A stretch of 64,000 nt of DNA from Hahnella lacustris (GTDB lineage: Bacteria > Pseudomonadota > Gammaproteobacteria > Burkholderiales > Burkholderiaceae_A): the NCBI GenBank assembly GCA_965194655.1, contig OZ239148.1, positions 1,736,001 to 1,800,000 on the forward strand, in the 5' to 3' direction. Made by a program: the position numbers and the translations under genes. A model generated the notes under the pieces. It made no database searches, was not told where the DNA came from, and saw nothing but the letters and a program-made list of their open reading frames with translations. Positions 39,577 through 47,628 of the stretch are shown in pieces (positions within the stretch are counted from its first letter, which is position 1; each line of letters opens with the position of its first letter).

Positions 39577-41357
39577 CTCGCCTCATCTACAAACTGCTCG
39601 GCACACAGCGCCGCATACAGAGGGCTGCTCCCTCTCAGGGCGTCATGAGAGCCCAGCGCGATGCACCGACCCTGATCGAGCACAGCGATGAGATGGGCTT
39701 TGCGAACGGTGGAAAGACGGTGGGCCACCACCACGGCCGTACGGCCCGGCAAAAGCGCCTCTAGCGCCGCTTGAACCGCTCGCTCGGAGAGGGTGTCGAG
39801 TGCAGAGGTGGCCTCATCCAGGAGCAGTATGGGCGGGTTACGAAGGATGGCTCGCGCAATGGCCAAGCGTTGGCGTTGACCGCCCGAGAGCCGAAGACCG
39901 CGCTCACCCAGGAACGTCGAATAGCCCTCGGGGAGAGCCGACAGAAACTCATCGGCGTGGGCTGCACGGGCCGCCTCAAGGACCTTTGGATCGGTCGCCT
40001 CGAGATCCCCATAGCGGATATTGGCCCAGGCATCTCCAGAGAACACGACCGGGTCTTGCGGAACAAGGCCCATGAGTGCACGGGCCTTGACGGGACCAAG
40101 ATCCCACAGATCTCTGCCATTCATCAGTATTCGTCCGGACTGAGGGCGATAAAAACCCAAAAGCAGCTGAAGCACCGTGGACTTCCCGGCCCCCGAGTGC
40201 CCCACCAAGGCCAAGGTCTGGCCAGCAGGCACCTTCAGGTTTAGGCCGTTGAGCACCCAATGATCTGGCCGAGAGGGGTAGGCAAACCGCACCTCCTCGA
40301 AACACACCTCAATGGGCAGAACGATCGAAGACACTGCATCTGGTCCTGTTCGAGCCCGAACGACATCCCTCGAGTCCTCAGGCTCCGGGTTACGCATGAG
40401 TTCAACGAGCCGCTCAGTTGCTCCTGAGGCCCGTTGCACCTCCCCCCAGACCTCCGCCAAAGCCGCAATGGCCCCTGCAGTCAAGGTGGCGTAGAGAATG
40501 AACTGGGCCAGCTCGCCAGCAGTCATGTGCCCCTCTGCCTTGGCCTGAGCACTGAGCCAGAGCACGAAGACAATCACCCCAAAGGCCAGCACAATCGCCA
40601 CCGCGGTCATGAGAGATCTGGACCGAATGCGTTTCCGAGCCGTTGAGAACGCTCGCTCCACCTCATGCCCAAATCGATCGCGCTCATAGGCCTCACGACC
40701 AAAGGCTTGGACAGTCTGCATGGCGTTCAATACCTCGCCTGCCAGGGCGCTGGTGTCCGCAACCCGATCCTGACTGTCTTTCGACATGCGCCGCACCTTT
40801 CGCCCCATGCCTAGCACCGGGAGGATCACAATCACCAAAAGCCCCACCATGAGTGCGGCCAGCTTGGGGGCTGTAACGAGCATCATGATCACGCCCCCGG
40901 TGAGCATCACCAGGCTCCGAAGTGCCATAGAGATGCTGGTGCCTACAAGGCTCTGGACCAAGGTGGTGTCAGCGGTCAGCCGAGAGAGGACTTCGCCGGT
41001 CTGGAGCGTCTCAAAGAACACCGGAGGACGCCCCAGCACCACGCCGTAAACCCGTTTACGCAGATCAGCAACCACGCGCTCGCCCAGCCAGGACATCAAG
41101 TAAAACCGAAGGGAAGTGAAGGCAGCCACAAGCACAGCAATACCCATCAGAGTGACGAAAGGTGCGTGCAAGGACTCAGCGGAAAGCCCCCTGTCAATGA
41201 GGTCTCTGAAGGCGAGAGGAACTGCCAGGGTGGAGGCGGCGGCCAGGACGAGAAAGAGCAAGGCCAGCGCCCACTGCCAGCCGTAGGGGCGCGCGAGGGA
41301 CCAGAGTGGCCGGAGTCGGCTGAGTCCGGCGTGGGGTTTAGTAGTAGTTGGGTGCAT
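39561..41357 (-). CDS. ABC transporter, fused permease and ATPase (exporter type)
   Basis: A 598-residue half-transporter from ATG 41357 with six membrane segments in residues 1-320. The ATPase domain has Walker A GHSGAGKST, signature LSGGQRQRLAIARAI, Walker B ILLLDEATSALDTL and switch region VAHRLSTV. It resembles lipid/multidrug exporters of the MsbA/BmrA group; the substrate is not readable. It is a single gene, divergent from nnrU with a 20-base gap, so their promoters overlap. A GTG start at 41384 would intrude into nnrU and is less likely. Confidence 0.9.
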   Translation of the reverse strand: MHPTTTKPHAGLSRLRPLWSLARPYGWQWALALLFLVLAAASTLAVPLAFRDLIDRGLSAESLHAPFVTLMGIAVLVAAFTSLRFYLMSWLGERVVADLRKRVYGVVLGRPPVFFETLQTGEVLSRLTADTTLVQSLVGTSISMALRSLVMLTGGVIMMLVTAPKLAALMVGLLVIVILPVLGMGRKVRRMSKDSQDRVADTSALAGEVLNAMQTVQAFGREAYERDRFGHEVERAFSTARKRIRSRSLMTAVAIVLAFGVIVFVLWLSAQAKAEGHMTAGELAQFILYATLTAGAIAALAEVWGEVQRASGATERLVELMRNPEPEDSRDVVRARTGPDAVSSIVLPIEVCFEEVRFAYPSRPDHWVLNGLNLKVPAGQTLALVGHSGAGKSTVLQLLLGFYRPQSGRILMNGRDLWDLGPVKARALMGLVPQDPVVFSGDAWANIRYGDLEATDPKVLEAARAAHADEFLSALPEGYSTFLGERGLRLSGGQRQRLAIARAILRNPPILLLDEATSALDTLSERAVQAALEALLPGRTAVVVAHRLSTVRKAHLIAVLDQGRCIALGSHDALRGSSPLYAALCAEQFVDEASQALA

Positions 41358-41377
41358 GTTCTCGCCATAATAGGCGC

Positions 41378-41989
41378 ATGACACAACTCATTTTCGGCCT
41401 CATCATTTTTCTCGGTGTTCACGCGCTCCAGGCATTTGCGCCCGTTCAACGTGAACGATTGATCAATACCTATGGCCCATTGCCCTACAAGGCGGCCTAC
41501 AGCCTGGTCTCTCTCTTCGGGCTCATCGTTCTCATCGGGGGCTACGCGATCGCGCGTCAAGACCCAATCTGGCTCTGGACCCCTCCCACCTTTCTGAGCC
41601 ATGCCGCCTCCCTCTTCACGCTGCTGGCCTTCATCCTGCTGGTGGCCGCATACGTTCCCAAAAATGCACTGAAGCAGAAGCTCAAGCACCCCATGGTGCT
41701 AGGCGTCAAGCTCTGGGCCTTTGCGCACCTACTGGCCAATGGCGGCCTGCACGACCTGATTCTTTTCGGCGGCTTCTTGGTCTGGAGCGTCTTGGTGTTT
41801 CGGTCTGCTCGCAGGCGGCCTGCCGTTGAGGCGGGCGTGACGACCCCCCTGATGACCATGCTCACGGTCGTGATTGGGATTGGGGCTTGGGCCTGGTTTG
41901 CCTTTGTGGGGCACGCGTGGCTGGTTGGGGTCGCTCCATTTGCCATGCCCACACCGGAGGCGGTCTCTGCACCTGCGATTGCGCAGTAG
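41378..41989 (+). CDS. NnrU family membrane protein
   Basis: A 203-residue protein with about six membrane helices. It shows the NnrU signatures FGLIIFLGVHALQAFAP at the start and KHPMVLGVKLWAFAHLLANG in the middle, followed by LILFGGFLVWSVLVF. NnrU was first named from a denitrification gene cluster; the family is related to 15-cis-zeta-carotene isomerase and may bind heme. No denitrification genes are seen here. The ATG at 41378 is preferred to a GTG at 41348. Confidence 0.87.
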   Translation: MTQLIFGLIIFLGVHALQAFAPVQRERLINTYGPLPYKAAYSLVSLFGLIVLIGGYAIARQDPIWLWTPPTFLSHAASLFTLLAFILLVAAYVPKNALKQKLKHPMVLGVKLWAFAHLLANGGLHDLILFGGFLVWSVLVFRSARRRPAVEAGVTTPLMTMLTVVIGIGAWAWFAFVGHAWLVGVAPFAMPTPEAVSAPAIAQ

Positions 41990-42013
41990 AGGCGGACTTA
42001 TTCAGAATGGGAG

Positions 42014-42090
42014 TGGTGGTGATGGGCGGAATCGAACCGCCGACCTTGGGGTTATGAATCCCACGCTCTAACCGACTGAGCTACATCACC
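42014..42090 (-). tRNA. tRNA-Met (CAT anticodon)
   Basis: Minus-strand cloverleaf: acceptor arms GGTGATG and CATCACC, D-loop GTAGCTCAGTCGGTTAGAGC, anticodon loop TTCATAA, and T-arm GGCGGTTCGATTCCGCC. Discriminator A is followed by encoded CCA (42016-42014). The anticodon CAT fits elongator tRNA-Met; tRNA-Ile2 with lysidine is an alternative, but the acceptor stem favours Met. Confidence 0.93.
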
Positions 42091-42109
42091 GGGCAAAACT
42101 GAGCCCGTG

Positions 42110-42115
42110 ATTGTA
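42110..42115 (-). promoter_or_regulatory. Candidate -10 box of the tRNA-Met promoter
   Basis: TACAAT on the minus strand lies 20 bases before the tRNA 5' end and is followed by the GC-rich discriminator CACGGGC, common at stable-RNA promoters. No convincing -35 box is found at the right distance. Confidence 0.4.
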
Positions 42116-42156
42116 GCGCAACTCCACGGGATTCCATCGAAAGGCCAGTCCAGCGT

Positions 42157-43332
42157 TCAAGCCGTGGGTAGCTGCGCCTTCGCGGTGGCCGCCACCGACT
42201 GCCACATCACCCAGCGCCCCTTGCCACCATGCTTAGCCTGATACATCGCCTGATCTGCACGATCCAGCAGAGTCCCTAAATCGGTCGCATCCTGAGGATA
42301 GAGTGCAACCCCGGCACTAAGGCCAAGCCGCACGTTCAGGGTCCCAACCGTCAAGGGTGTCGTCATGGTGTGCATGAGGCGGCTCAGCACGGGTTCCATC
42401 TCCCAGATGTTCTCCAGCCCGTGAACCACCAAGACGAACTCATCGCCTCCAAGCCGTGCAAGGTAGTCGCCTTGGCGCGCGATCGCCCGAATTCGGCCAG
42501 CAACAGACTGCAAGACCTTGTCACCAATCTCATGGCCGTGTGTGTCATTGATGGGCTTAAACCCATCGAGGTCAATAAAGCACACAGCAAGACTCGCACT
42601 GCTCGATGCATCGGCTCTGGCCATGCTGGCTGCAAGAAGTTGAGTCAGACCTGCTCGGTTCGGCAGCCCAGTGAGAGGGTCCTGATTGGCGCGCTCACTT
42701 AACGCGGAGTTCTCTCGATGAAGGTGCACCTCATTGGTGTCAATGACCCGATAGGCCCGACTCAAGACATAGCCGAAGGCGCCCAACAACACCACGCTAA
42801 AGGCAATGGCAATCAGCAGGGCCTGAAGCCCGAGCGACCCAAATGCCGCCTGAGTCTCGTCCATCAACTCGAGTCGTAACCAGCCCACGGTGCGTCCGAG
42901 TGTCACGGGCTGCCAGGAGATCAAATGGCCCTCAGCATGCCACTCAGCCCTTGGGCTTGAGCCAGCAGGGACCTGAATCTGAGTGCGGGAGTAATTTGGA
43001 GTCGGAATGCCTTGAGCCGAGCGCTCCACAGCGGAAAGTACTCGTCCCTCGAGGTCGAGTGCTGTGACAGAGAGCAGGCCAGAGCTGCTGAGCGCCTGAA
43101 TCAAGCGAGATTCCAGGGTGCCAAAATCTCTGACCACGACAGAGTCAGCGACAGCGAGCGATAGCCCCTCCCCGAGACCCTTGGCTGTCACCGTGAGGCG
43201 TTCCTCGAAGAGTTTGGACGACGAGAAATAGACAAATGCGGACCCGGCTACGAGCATACAGACGGTGAGCCCCACCAGCAGGAGAGACATCCGCCGAAAC
43301 GTGCGAGACGAAACCCGGGTCATGCCACTCAT
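42157..43332 (-). CDS. Membrane-bound diguanylate cyclase (GGDEF)
   Basis: Makes cyclic di-GMP from two GTP. The 391-residue protein has a membrane helix at about residues 15-35, a periplasmic domain of about 130 residues, a second helix at about 185-205, and a C-terminal GGDEF domain starting at DPLTGLPNR. The active site is intact (RLGGDEFVLV), and an inhibitory RxxD site, RQGD, lies five residues before it. The start overlaps the stop of the PhnD-like gene (ATGA), so the periplasmic binding protein is probably its sensory partner. Confidence 0.92.
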   Translation of the reverse strand: MSGMTRVSSRTFRRMSLLLVGLTVCMLVAGSAFVYFSSSKLFEERLTVTAKGLGEGLSLAVADSVVVRDFGTLESRLIQALSSSGLLSVTALDLEGRVLSAVERSAQGIPTPNYSRTQIQVPAGSSPRAEWHAEGHLISWQPVTLGRTVGWLRLELMDETQAAFGSLGLQALLIAIAFSVVLLGAFGYVLSRAYRVIDTNEVHLHRENSALSERANQDPLTGLPNRAGLTQLLAASMARADASSSASLAVCFIDLDGFKPINDTHGHEIGDKVLQSVAGRIRAIARQGDYLARLGGDEFVLVVHGLENIWEMEPVLSRLMHTMTTPLTVGTLNVRLGLSAGVALYPQDATDLGTLLDRADQAMYQAKHGGKGRWVMWQSVAATAKAQLPTA

Positions 43333-44198
43333 GGCTGAGCCCGAACCACAAATGTCTCTAGCTTGAGATCGGAGAGCGGCTGGTAATCCGCCTGCTGCGA
43401 CACGACTCTGGGGCGGGGGATTTGGATCGCGTTCAACAATGCGCTGCCATCTTCTGAGCCCTTCAATGAGAGAAAGGCTGACTGTACCGAGTTTGCTGCA
43501 CCACCATCCACTCGAGGATGAACAGACAACGGGTGAGGACTGAACCCTGGAGACTCGTAGAGTACGCGCAACTGCTGTTTCAGCGCCTCAGGTTCTCGCT
43601 CAAGCGTGTTGTTCACACCACCACCCGAGGCGTGCCCTCCCTGCACCACCGAGCGATAGACGTTGTTGTGGGTCTTGACATAGTCGGCTTGGATAGAGAC
43701 CCCCTCTTTGGCCAACAGCGCACGCATGAGCAAGGAGGCGGCAAAGGCATTGGGAGCGGGAAATGCAACAGCCTGACCGTGGAGGTCCTTCACACTTTTG
43801 ATCTTCGAGTCCTGGCGTACGACCAGAATGCCCGTGAGCATGGTGGTATCCGCCACGAGCGGCTTATAGCCTTGCCGTGCATGCGCCATCACCTGATGGT
43901 AAGGATTCAAAAAAACGAAATCAGGGGTGCCCCTCAAAAAGAGAGACTCAAAATCCGGAATGGATTTGGTGAGCAACAGGTCATAACAGTGCCCCACCTG
44001 GCGGCCCACTCGATCCAAAACAGGGGCCCATGCACGGTGGAGATCCGCTGCAGGAAGTTGCGGGACCACCGCCACACTGAATCTCGGCGCCTTGCTGGAC
44101 CGATCTCCGAGGCAGCCTTGAGCCTGAAGCGGAGCCTGAGCGAATGCCGCAGCAGAGGTGATCAACACGACCAGGGCAAGCAGCCATCTTCCCATCAT
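43329..44198 (-). CDS. PhnD-like periplasmic phosphate/phosphonate-type binding protein
   Basis: A 289-residue exported protein; the signal peptide ends near AAFAQA. It shows the PhnD/TRAP-like fold markers DFESLFLRGTPDFVFLNPYH and the second-lobe motif VKDLHGQAVAFPAPNAFAAS. No ABC permease or ATPase genes accompany it. Instead it is coupled by ATGA overlaps to a degenerate GGDEF gene upstream and a membrane diguanylate cyclase downstream, so a sensory rather than transport role is likely. ATG 44198 overlaps the preceding stop and has AGGG nine bases upstream. The ligand is unknown. Confidence 0.82.
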   Translation of the reverse strand: MMGRWLLALVVLITSAAAFAQAPLQAQGCLGDRSSKAPRFSVAVVPQLPAADLHRAWAPVLDRVGRQVGHCYDLLLTKSIPDFESLFLRGTPDFVFLNPYHQVMAHARQGYKPLVADTTMLTGILVVRQDSKIKSVKDLHGQAVAFPAPNAFAASLLMRALLAKEGVSIQADYVKTHNNVYRSVVQGGHASGGGVNNTLEREPEALKQQLRVLYESPGFSPHPLSVHPRVDGGAANSVQSAFLSLKGSEDGSALLNAIQIPRPRVVSQQADYQPLSDLKLETFVVRAQP

Positions 44199-45037
44199 GA
44201 TTCCAATCCCTGCCAAGACAGACCGCTTGCTGCACCGAAATGATGAAAGCCCCTCAGCCCCAAAGCTCGGGACTCATGAAGGGCCCGCTCAGAGAGCCCC
44301 AGCAATCGTTCAGGGGTTTTGGCATGCACAGGAGAGAGTGCAACTCCCGCCCAGAATTCCATGGACTGTTCACGGAAATGAGAGGCGAGTCGCTCCTCCA
44401 CCCGCAGCACGCTGTCGGGCGCGAGTAAGCCTTCAAGGATGACTACGACACGCTCGGGATTGAGCCGAACCACTCGATCCACTCGCCTCAGACTGGCTCG
44501 CAGCAATGCGGTGACTTCGAGGCGCTCCTGCTCGGTGAGATCCGAGGCCCACTCCATCTGAAAGATCGCCACGGCAGAGCCGAGTTGCACAGACCGCTCC
44601 AGTGCCCACTCGAGACTGCGGACCAAGCCTCTGCGTAATCCAGTCTCCGCATCCTCGTGAACCTCAGACTGCCGGGCCTGTGCCAAGTCCGCGCTCAGCG
44701 TAGAAATCTGGAGGATGTTCTCTAGCTGTCGTTCTGCAGTCTGGATCACGCTCAACGCGATCTGCCTCACCTCAACGCCATTGCGTTGGACGCCCTGCAG
44801 TCGAAGCTCTCTGCGCCAAGGCCCTTCGCGGAGAGAGTGGACGACCTCACCAGACGCTAAAGCCAAGCCCCCTCGATAGGGTCCCGAGACCTCCAAAGAT
44901 TCCGCCTGATAGAGCTGAGTCAACACCTCGCCTAGGCGGTCAATCACCCCCGAAGGTTGACAAGCCAGCATCAAGTCTTGGGTCGCTCGGGCCAAGAACG
45001 AGATGGCCTCATCGGCGGAGAAAGGGCGGGTCGTCAT
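44195..45037 (-). CDS. Degenerate GGDEF-domain protein
   Basis: A 280-residue cytosolic protein without membrane segments. The N-terminal 130 residues may be a GAF-like sensor (weak). The C-terminal part starts at DAETGLRRG, matching the start of GGDEF domains. The active-site loop reads RLNPERVVVIL, with NPERV replacing GGDEF, so cyclase activity is not expected. It may bind c-di-GMP or GTP, or act as a protein partner. It is the first gene of the PhnD-diguanylate cyclase operon. ATG 45037 is preferred to the start at 45067. It is divergent from the CNB operon. Confidence 0.7.
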   Translation of the reverse strand: MTTRPFSADEAISFLARATQDLMLACQPSGVIDRLGEVLTQLYQAESLEVSGPYRGGLALASGEVVHSLREGPWRRELRLQGVQRNGVEVRQIALSVIQTAERQLENILQISTLSADLAQARQSEVHEDAETGLRRGLVRSLEWALERSVQLGSAVAIFQMEWASDLTEQERLEVTALLRASLRRVDRVVRLNPERVVVILEGLLAPDSVLRVEERLASHFREQSMEFWAGVALSPVHAKTPERLLGLSERALHESRALGLRGFHHFGAASGLSWQGLES

Positions 45038-45054
45038 CCCAAAACCATACCTGT

Positions 45055-45069
45055 AATTGAATTTCAATT
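45055..45069. promoter_or_regulatory. Palindrome in the divergent promoter region of the GGDEF-like and CNB operons
   Basis: AATTGAATTTCAATT is a perfect 7-1-7 inverted repeat in a 59-base intergenic region between two divergent operons. It is AT-rich in a GC-rich genome and could be an operator acting on both directions. It does not match the CRP consensus. Confidence 0.35.
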
Positions 45070-45096
45070 CCAGCGTTTGGGTTAGACTTGCGAGCT

Positions 45097-45951
45097 ATGG
45101 GTCAGCCAGCCGTTCAGTTTGCCGAAGTCAGTTTCCGAAGCCAAGAGGTGCTCTTCAACAAGGGCGACCAAGCGGACAAGCTGTACCTGATCAAATCGGG
45201 GACCATTGAAATCTTTGATCCTGACAGCCGTCAGGTGATTGCCCAGCTCAAAGAAGGTGATGCATTCGGAGAGCAGGCTATCCTGCTTGGTGGCGTTCGA
45301 GGGGCTGCAGCCTGGGCCATTGAAGACGCCGTTTGTATTGAGGTCACCACCGAAAAACTCAAGGCCGTCCTCCAGACGGAGCCTGGCATCATTCGGCCGG
45401 TCATCGAGGGACTTCTGCTCGAGCTGGCCATGAAAAACGAAATCGATGCCAAGCGTCGCCAGGGTCAGCCTCTTGGATTTGCACTCTCAGAAGAGGTGCA
45501 GACGATGGCCAAATACGACCCCAAACGCATTCTTTCCATGCTGAACACCCCAGAATGGGCGCACCTCAAGGCCATGGAAAATCTCTTCCTCAGGCTTCGG
45601 TCGTCCGATCGGCTCAACATGACGGCCTTTACTCCTGGCAAGACCATCATCGACACGTCGGAGGTGCCCGCAGCGGGCTACCTGGTGGTCACGGGAGTCG
45701 CAGTTGGAAACGATGCCAATGGACAGCCGGTGAACTACGGGCCTGGGTCCGTGCTGGGATTGTCCTCTGGCATTGCAGAACAAGCACCCGCCCAGAAAGT
45801 GGTCTCCACGCGGGTGGTGAACGCCCTCATGTTCCCCATCGTGCGGAGCATTCAGGAGGTTCGAGCTGCCAATCCTGGCTTAAAGGGTATTTCTCGATGC
45901 ACAGTGGTTCGTGTATTGGGACTCAAGGCCCCGCCAGCCACCCTCACCTAG
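45097..45951 (+). CDS. Tandem cyclic-nucleotide-binding-domain protein
   Basis: A 284-residue cytosolic protein with two CNB (Crp-like effector) domains and no DNA-binding helix-turn-helix. Domain 1 (about residues 10-125) is canonical: VLFNKGDQADKLYLIKSG, then the phosphate-binding cassette FGEQAILLGGVRGAAA with its glutamate and arginine. Domain 2 (about residues 165-284) is divergent: its cassette region reads YGPGSVLGLSSGIA and lacks the arginine. The protein probably reads cAMP or cGMP and acts through protein contacts. It is the first gene of a four-gene operon with an MBL-fold protein and two further CNB proteins. Confidence 0.85.
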   Translation: MGQPAVQFAEVSFRSQEVLFNKGDQADKLYLIKSGTIEIFDPDSRQVIAQLKEGDAFGEQAILLGGVRGAAAWAIEDAVCIEVTTEKLKAVLQTEPGIIRPVIEGLLLELAMKNEIDAKRRQGQPLGFALSEEVQTMAKYDPKRILSMLNTPEWAHLKAMENLFLRLRSSDRLNMTAFTPGKTIIDTSEVPAAGYLVVTGVAVGNDANGQPVNYGPGSVLGLSSGIAEQAPAQKVVSTRVVNALMFPIVRSIQEVRAANPGLKGISRCTVVRVLGLKAPPATLT

Positions 45952-45959
45952 GTGTGCTC

Positions 45960-46748
45960 ATGAAGGTTACGTTCTGGGGCACCCGCGCGTCTTATCCGTT
46001 TTTTACCCCTGCGCACACCCGTCTCGGTGGTGACACCAGCTGTGTGGGTCTTGAGGTTCCGAGTAGTCGACTCTTCATTGATGCCGGTACAGGTCTCATG
46101 CACGCCGAGCCCACCACAGGACACGACGTCATCCTGCTCTCCCACTTCCACCTCGATCATGTGTTGGGCCTGCCTTACTTCCTGGGAAAGAAGCGCCAGG
46201 GCGCACTGACTCTGGCCAGCGCGAACTGTAGCTCCGAAGCAGACCTGGTCGCACGCATCAATTCCGTCTATGGGGGGGTGGGGTTTCCCGTTTCTCTCTC
46301 GCTCATTTCGCCGAGCATGCAGTTTCTCCCCTTAGGCGCGGGCGCCTGCCAAATCGGCCCGTGGACCATCTCCTCCTGCGAGCTGAATCACCCAGGCAGA
46401 TCCTTTGGCTATCGAGTGGGTGTAGAAGGGTCTGATGCGCAAGTGGTCTACCTCAGCGACCACGAACATGGCACGGACGCCGATGCCCGAATGGTGCGGT
46501 TCTCGGAAGGTGCCAGCCTCGTGGTCTGGGATTCCAGCTACGACGACGAGCACTTCAGTCCCTTCAAAGGCTGGGGCCACTCGACTTGGCAGGAGGGCAT
46601 CCGGTTTTTTAAGGCTTGTGGCGCTCAGCAGCTCGCTTTGTCACATCACGACCCAGCCCGTACCGACGAGGTTGCTGCAGCCATTGAGGCTCAGCTCAGC
46701 CCAGGGGTCATCCTCGCGCACGATCGCCTCTCACTCAGCCTCGCCTGA
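45960..46748 (+). CDS. MBL-fold metallohydrolase, possible cyclic nucleotide phosphodiesterase
   Basis: A 262-residue metallo-beta-lactamase-fold protein. It opens with VTFWGTRASYP and carries HFHLDHVLGLPYF (HxHxDH metal site), a histidine in ELNHPGRSFGYRV, an aspartate in YLSDHEHG, and a histidine in ALSHHDP, so the dinuclear metal centre looks complete. The fold group includes class II cyclic-nucleotide phosphodiesterases, PhnP and RNase Z-like enzymes; the substrate is not proven. Location between CNB-domain genes suggests turnover of the same nucleotide. ATG 45960 lies eight bases after the preceding stop; the longer upstream frame is antisense-like noise. Confidence 0.82.
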   Translation: MKVTFWGTRASYPFFTPAHTRLGGDTSCVGLEVPSSRLFIDAGTGLMHAEPTTGHDVILLSHFHLDHVLGLPYFLGKKRQGALTLASANCSSEADLVARINSVYGGVGFPVSLSLISPSMQFLPLGAGACQIGPWTISSCELNHPGRSFGYRVGVEGSDAQVVYLSDHEHGTDADARMVRFSEGASLVVWDSSYDDEHFSPFKGWGHSTWQEGIRFFKACGAQQLALSHHDPARTDEVAAAIEAQLSPGVILAHDRLSLSLA

Positions 46749-46765
46749 GCAAGTCCTTTTTCGTC

Positions 46766-47257
46766 ATGTCCAGCTCGAGCCTCTCGGATGTCCTTTTTGG
46801 GATCAATACCCAGAAGTTAGACCGCATTGGTGCTCTGGTGCGCATTCAGTCCGATTCCGCACAGCTTCAGCAATATGAAGACGCCGAACTCACCAGTGAG
46901 GAACGCCTCTACACCAAAATCTGGTCCTCTAACCTGCTCAAGACTGGGTTCTACACTCGCGGTGAGGTCATCCTGACCAAAGGAGCACCCATTCGCGAGG
47001 CGCATGTGATTATTCAAGGCCAGGTCATCGTCGACCAAGAGGATTCGCAAGTCTTGATGGGGCCAGGGTGTGTCTTGGGGCTTGCAGAGGGTCTTGCTGG
47101 GCTCCCCTCACGCTGGACCGTCCACGCAGACAGCCTCTTGAACACCCGGCTCATCCCCATCGAGCGCGCGAGAGATGAACTCTATGCGGCTCAGGATGCA
47201 CTCCGCAGCATTTGCCGGGTCACCATTTCCAGAATTGTGGGTTCGGACGCGCCATGA
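46766..47257 (+). CDS. CNB-like domain protein, divergent type
   Basis: A 163-residue single-domain protein. It aligns by eye with the second domain of the tandem CNB protein at 45097: FYTRGEVILTKGAP for the entry strand, MGPGCVLGLAEGLAG for the cassette, and RSICRVTISRIVG at the C-terminus (the partner has RCTVVRVLG). The cassette lacks the phosphate-binding arginine, so cyclic nucleotide binding is doubtful. The first 55 residues are helical and may dimerise. It overlaps the next gene by four bases (ATGA). Confidence 0.72.
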   Translation: MSSSSLSDVLFGINTQKLDRIGALVRIQSDSAQLQQYEDAELTSEERLYTKIWSSNLLKTGFYTRGEVILTKGAPIREAHVIIQGQVIVDQEDSQVLMGPGCVLGLAEGLAGLPSRWTVHADSLLNTRLIPIERARDELYAAQDALRSICRVTISRIVGSDAP

Positions 47258-47628
47258 ATACCATCGATGACGGACTCCCTAGCCGCGAGTATCCGGCGGG
47301 ATATGTCCTCTTTAAAAGAGGTGATCCAGCAGATAAAGCTTACCTTCTGCTCTCGGGAGAGGTGGAAATCTTTCTCCCGCCGAGCAAAGAGCCCATGGCC
47401 AGATTAGGACCCGGAGAGCTGCTTGGAGAGCAGGCCATACTCTCGGGTGGTCTGCGCAGCGCCACCGCGATTGCGGCCAAGGCCATCAGCTGCACAGAGA
47501 TCACCACTGACTCACTGAGAGGGCTACTCAGTCAGCAGACCACACTGATCCGTCCCGTCATTGAGTCGCTGATGCTACAACTCGCCCTGGAGAACACCCT
47601 GCGTAGTCAGCGCCCAAGCGTCCGCTGA
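47254..47628 (+). CDS. CNB domain protein, canonical type
   Basis: A 124-residue single CNB domain. It matches the first domain of the tandem protein at 45097: YVLFKRGDPADKAYLLLSG, cassette LGEQAILSGGLRSATA with glutamate and arginine retained, and LIRPVIESLMLQLALEN at the end (the partner has IIRPVIEGLLLELAMKN). Cyclic nucleotide binding is therefore plausible. The ATG at 47254 overlaps the stop of the divergent-type CNB gene. The last 54 bases overlap the convergent CheW gene, so transcripts of the two operons are antisense here. Confidence 0.8.
   Translation: MNTIDDGLPSREYPAGYVLFKRGDPADKAYLLLSGEVEIFLPPSKEPMARLGPGELLGEQAILSGGLRSATAIAAKAISCTEITTDSLRGLLSQQTTLIRPVIESLMLQLALENTLRSQRPSVR

Noticed and set aside
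42091..42107. Inverted repeat CGGGC/GCCCG next to tRNA-Met as a terminator
   Set aside because: On the tRNA strand it lies upstream of the tRNA and is not followed by a T-run; more likely part of the leader and GC-rich discriminator.
45555..45959. N-terminal extension of the MBL-fold gene by 135 codons
   Set aside because: It lies inside the tandem CNB gene in another frame; the family N-terminus begins at ATG 45960.
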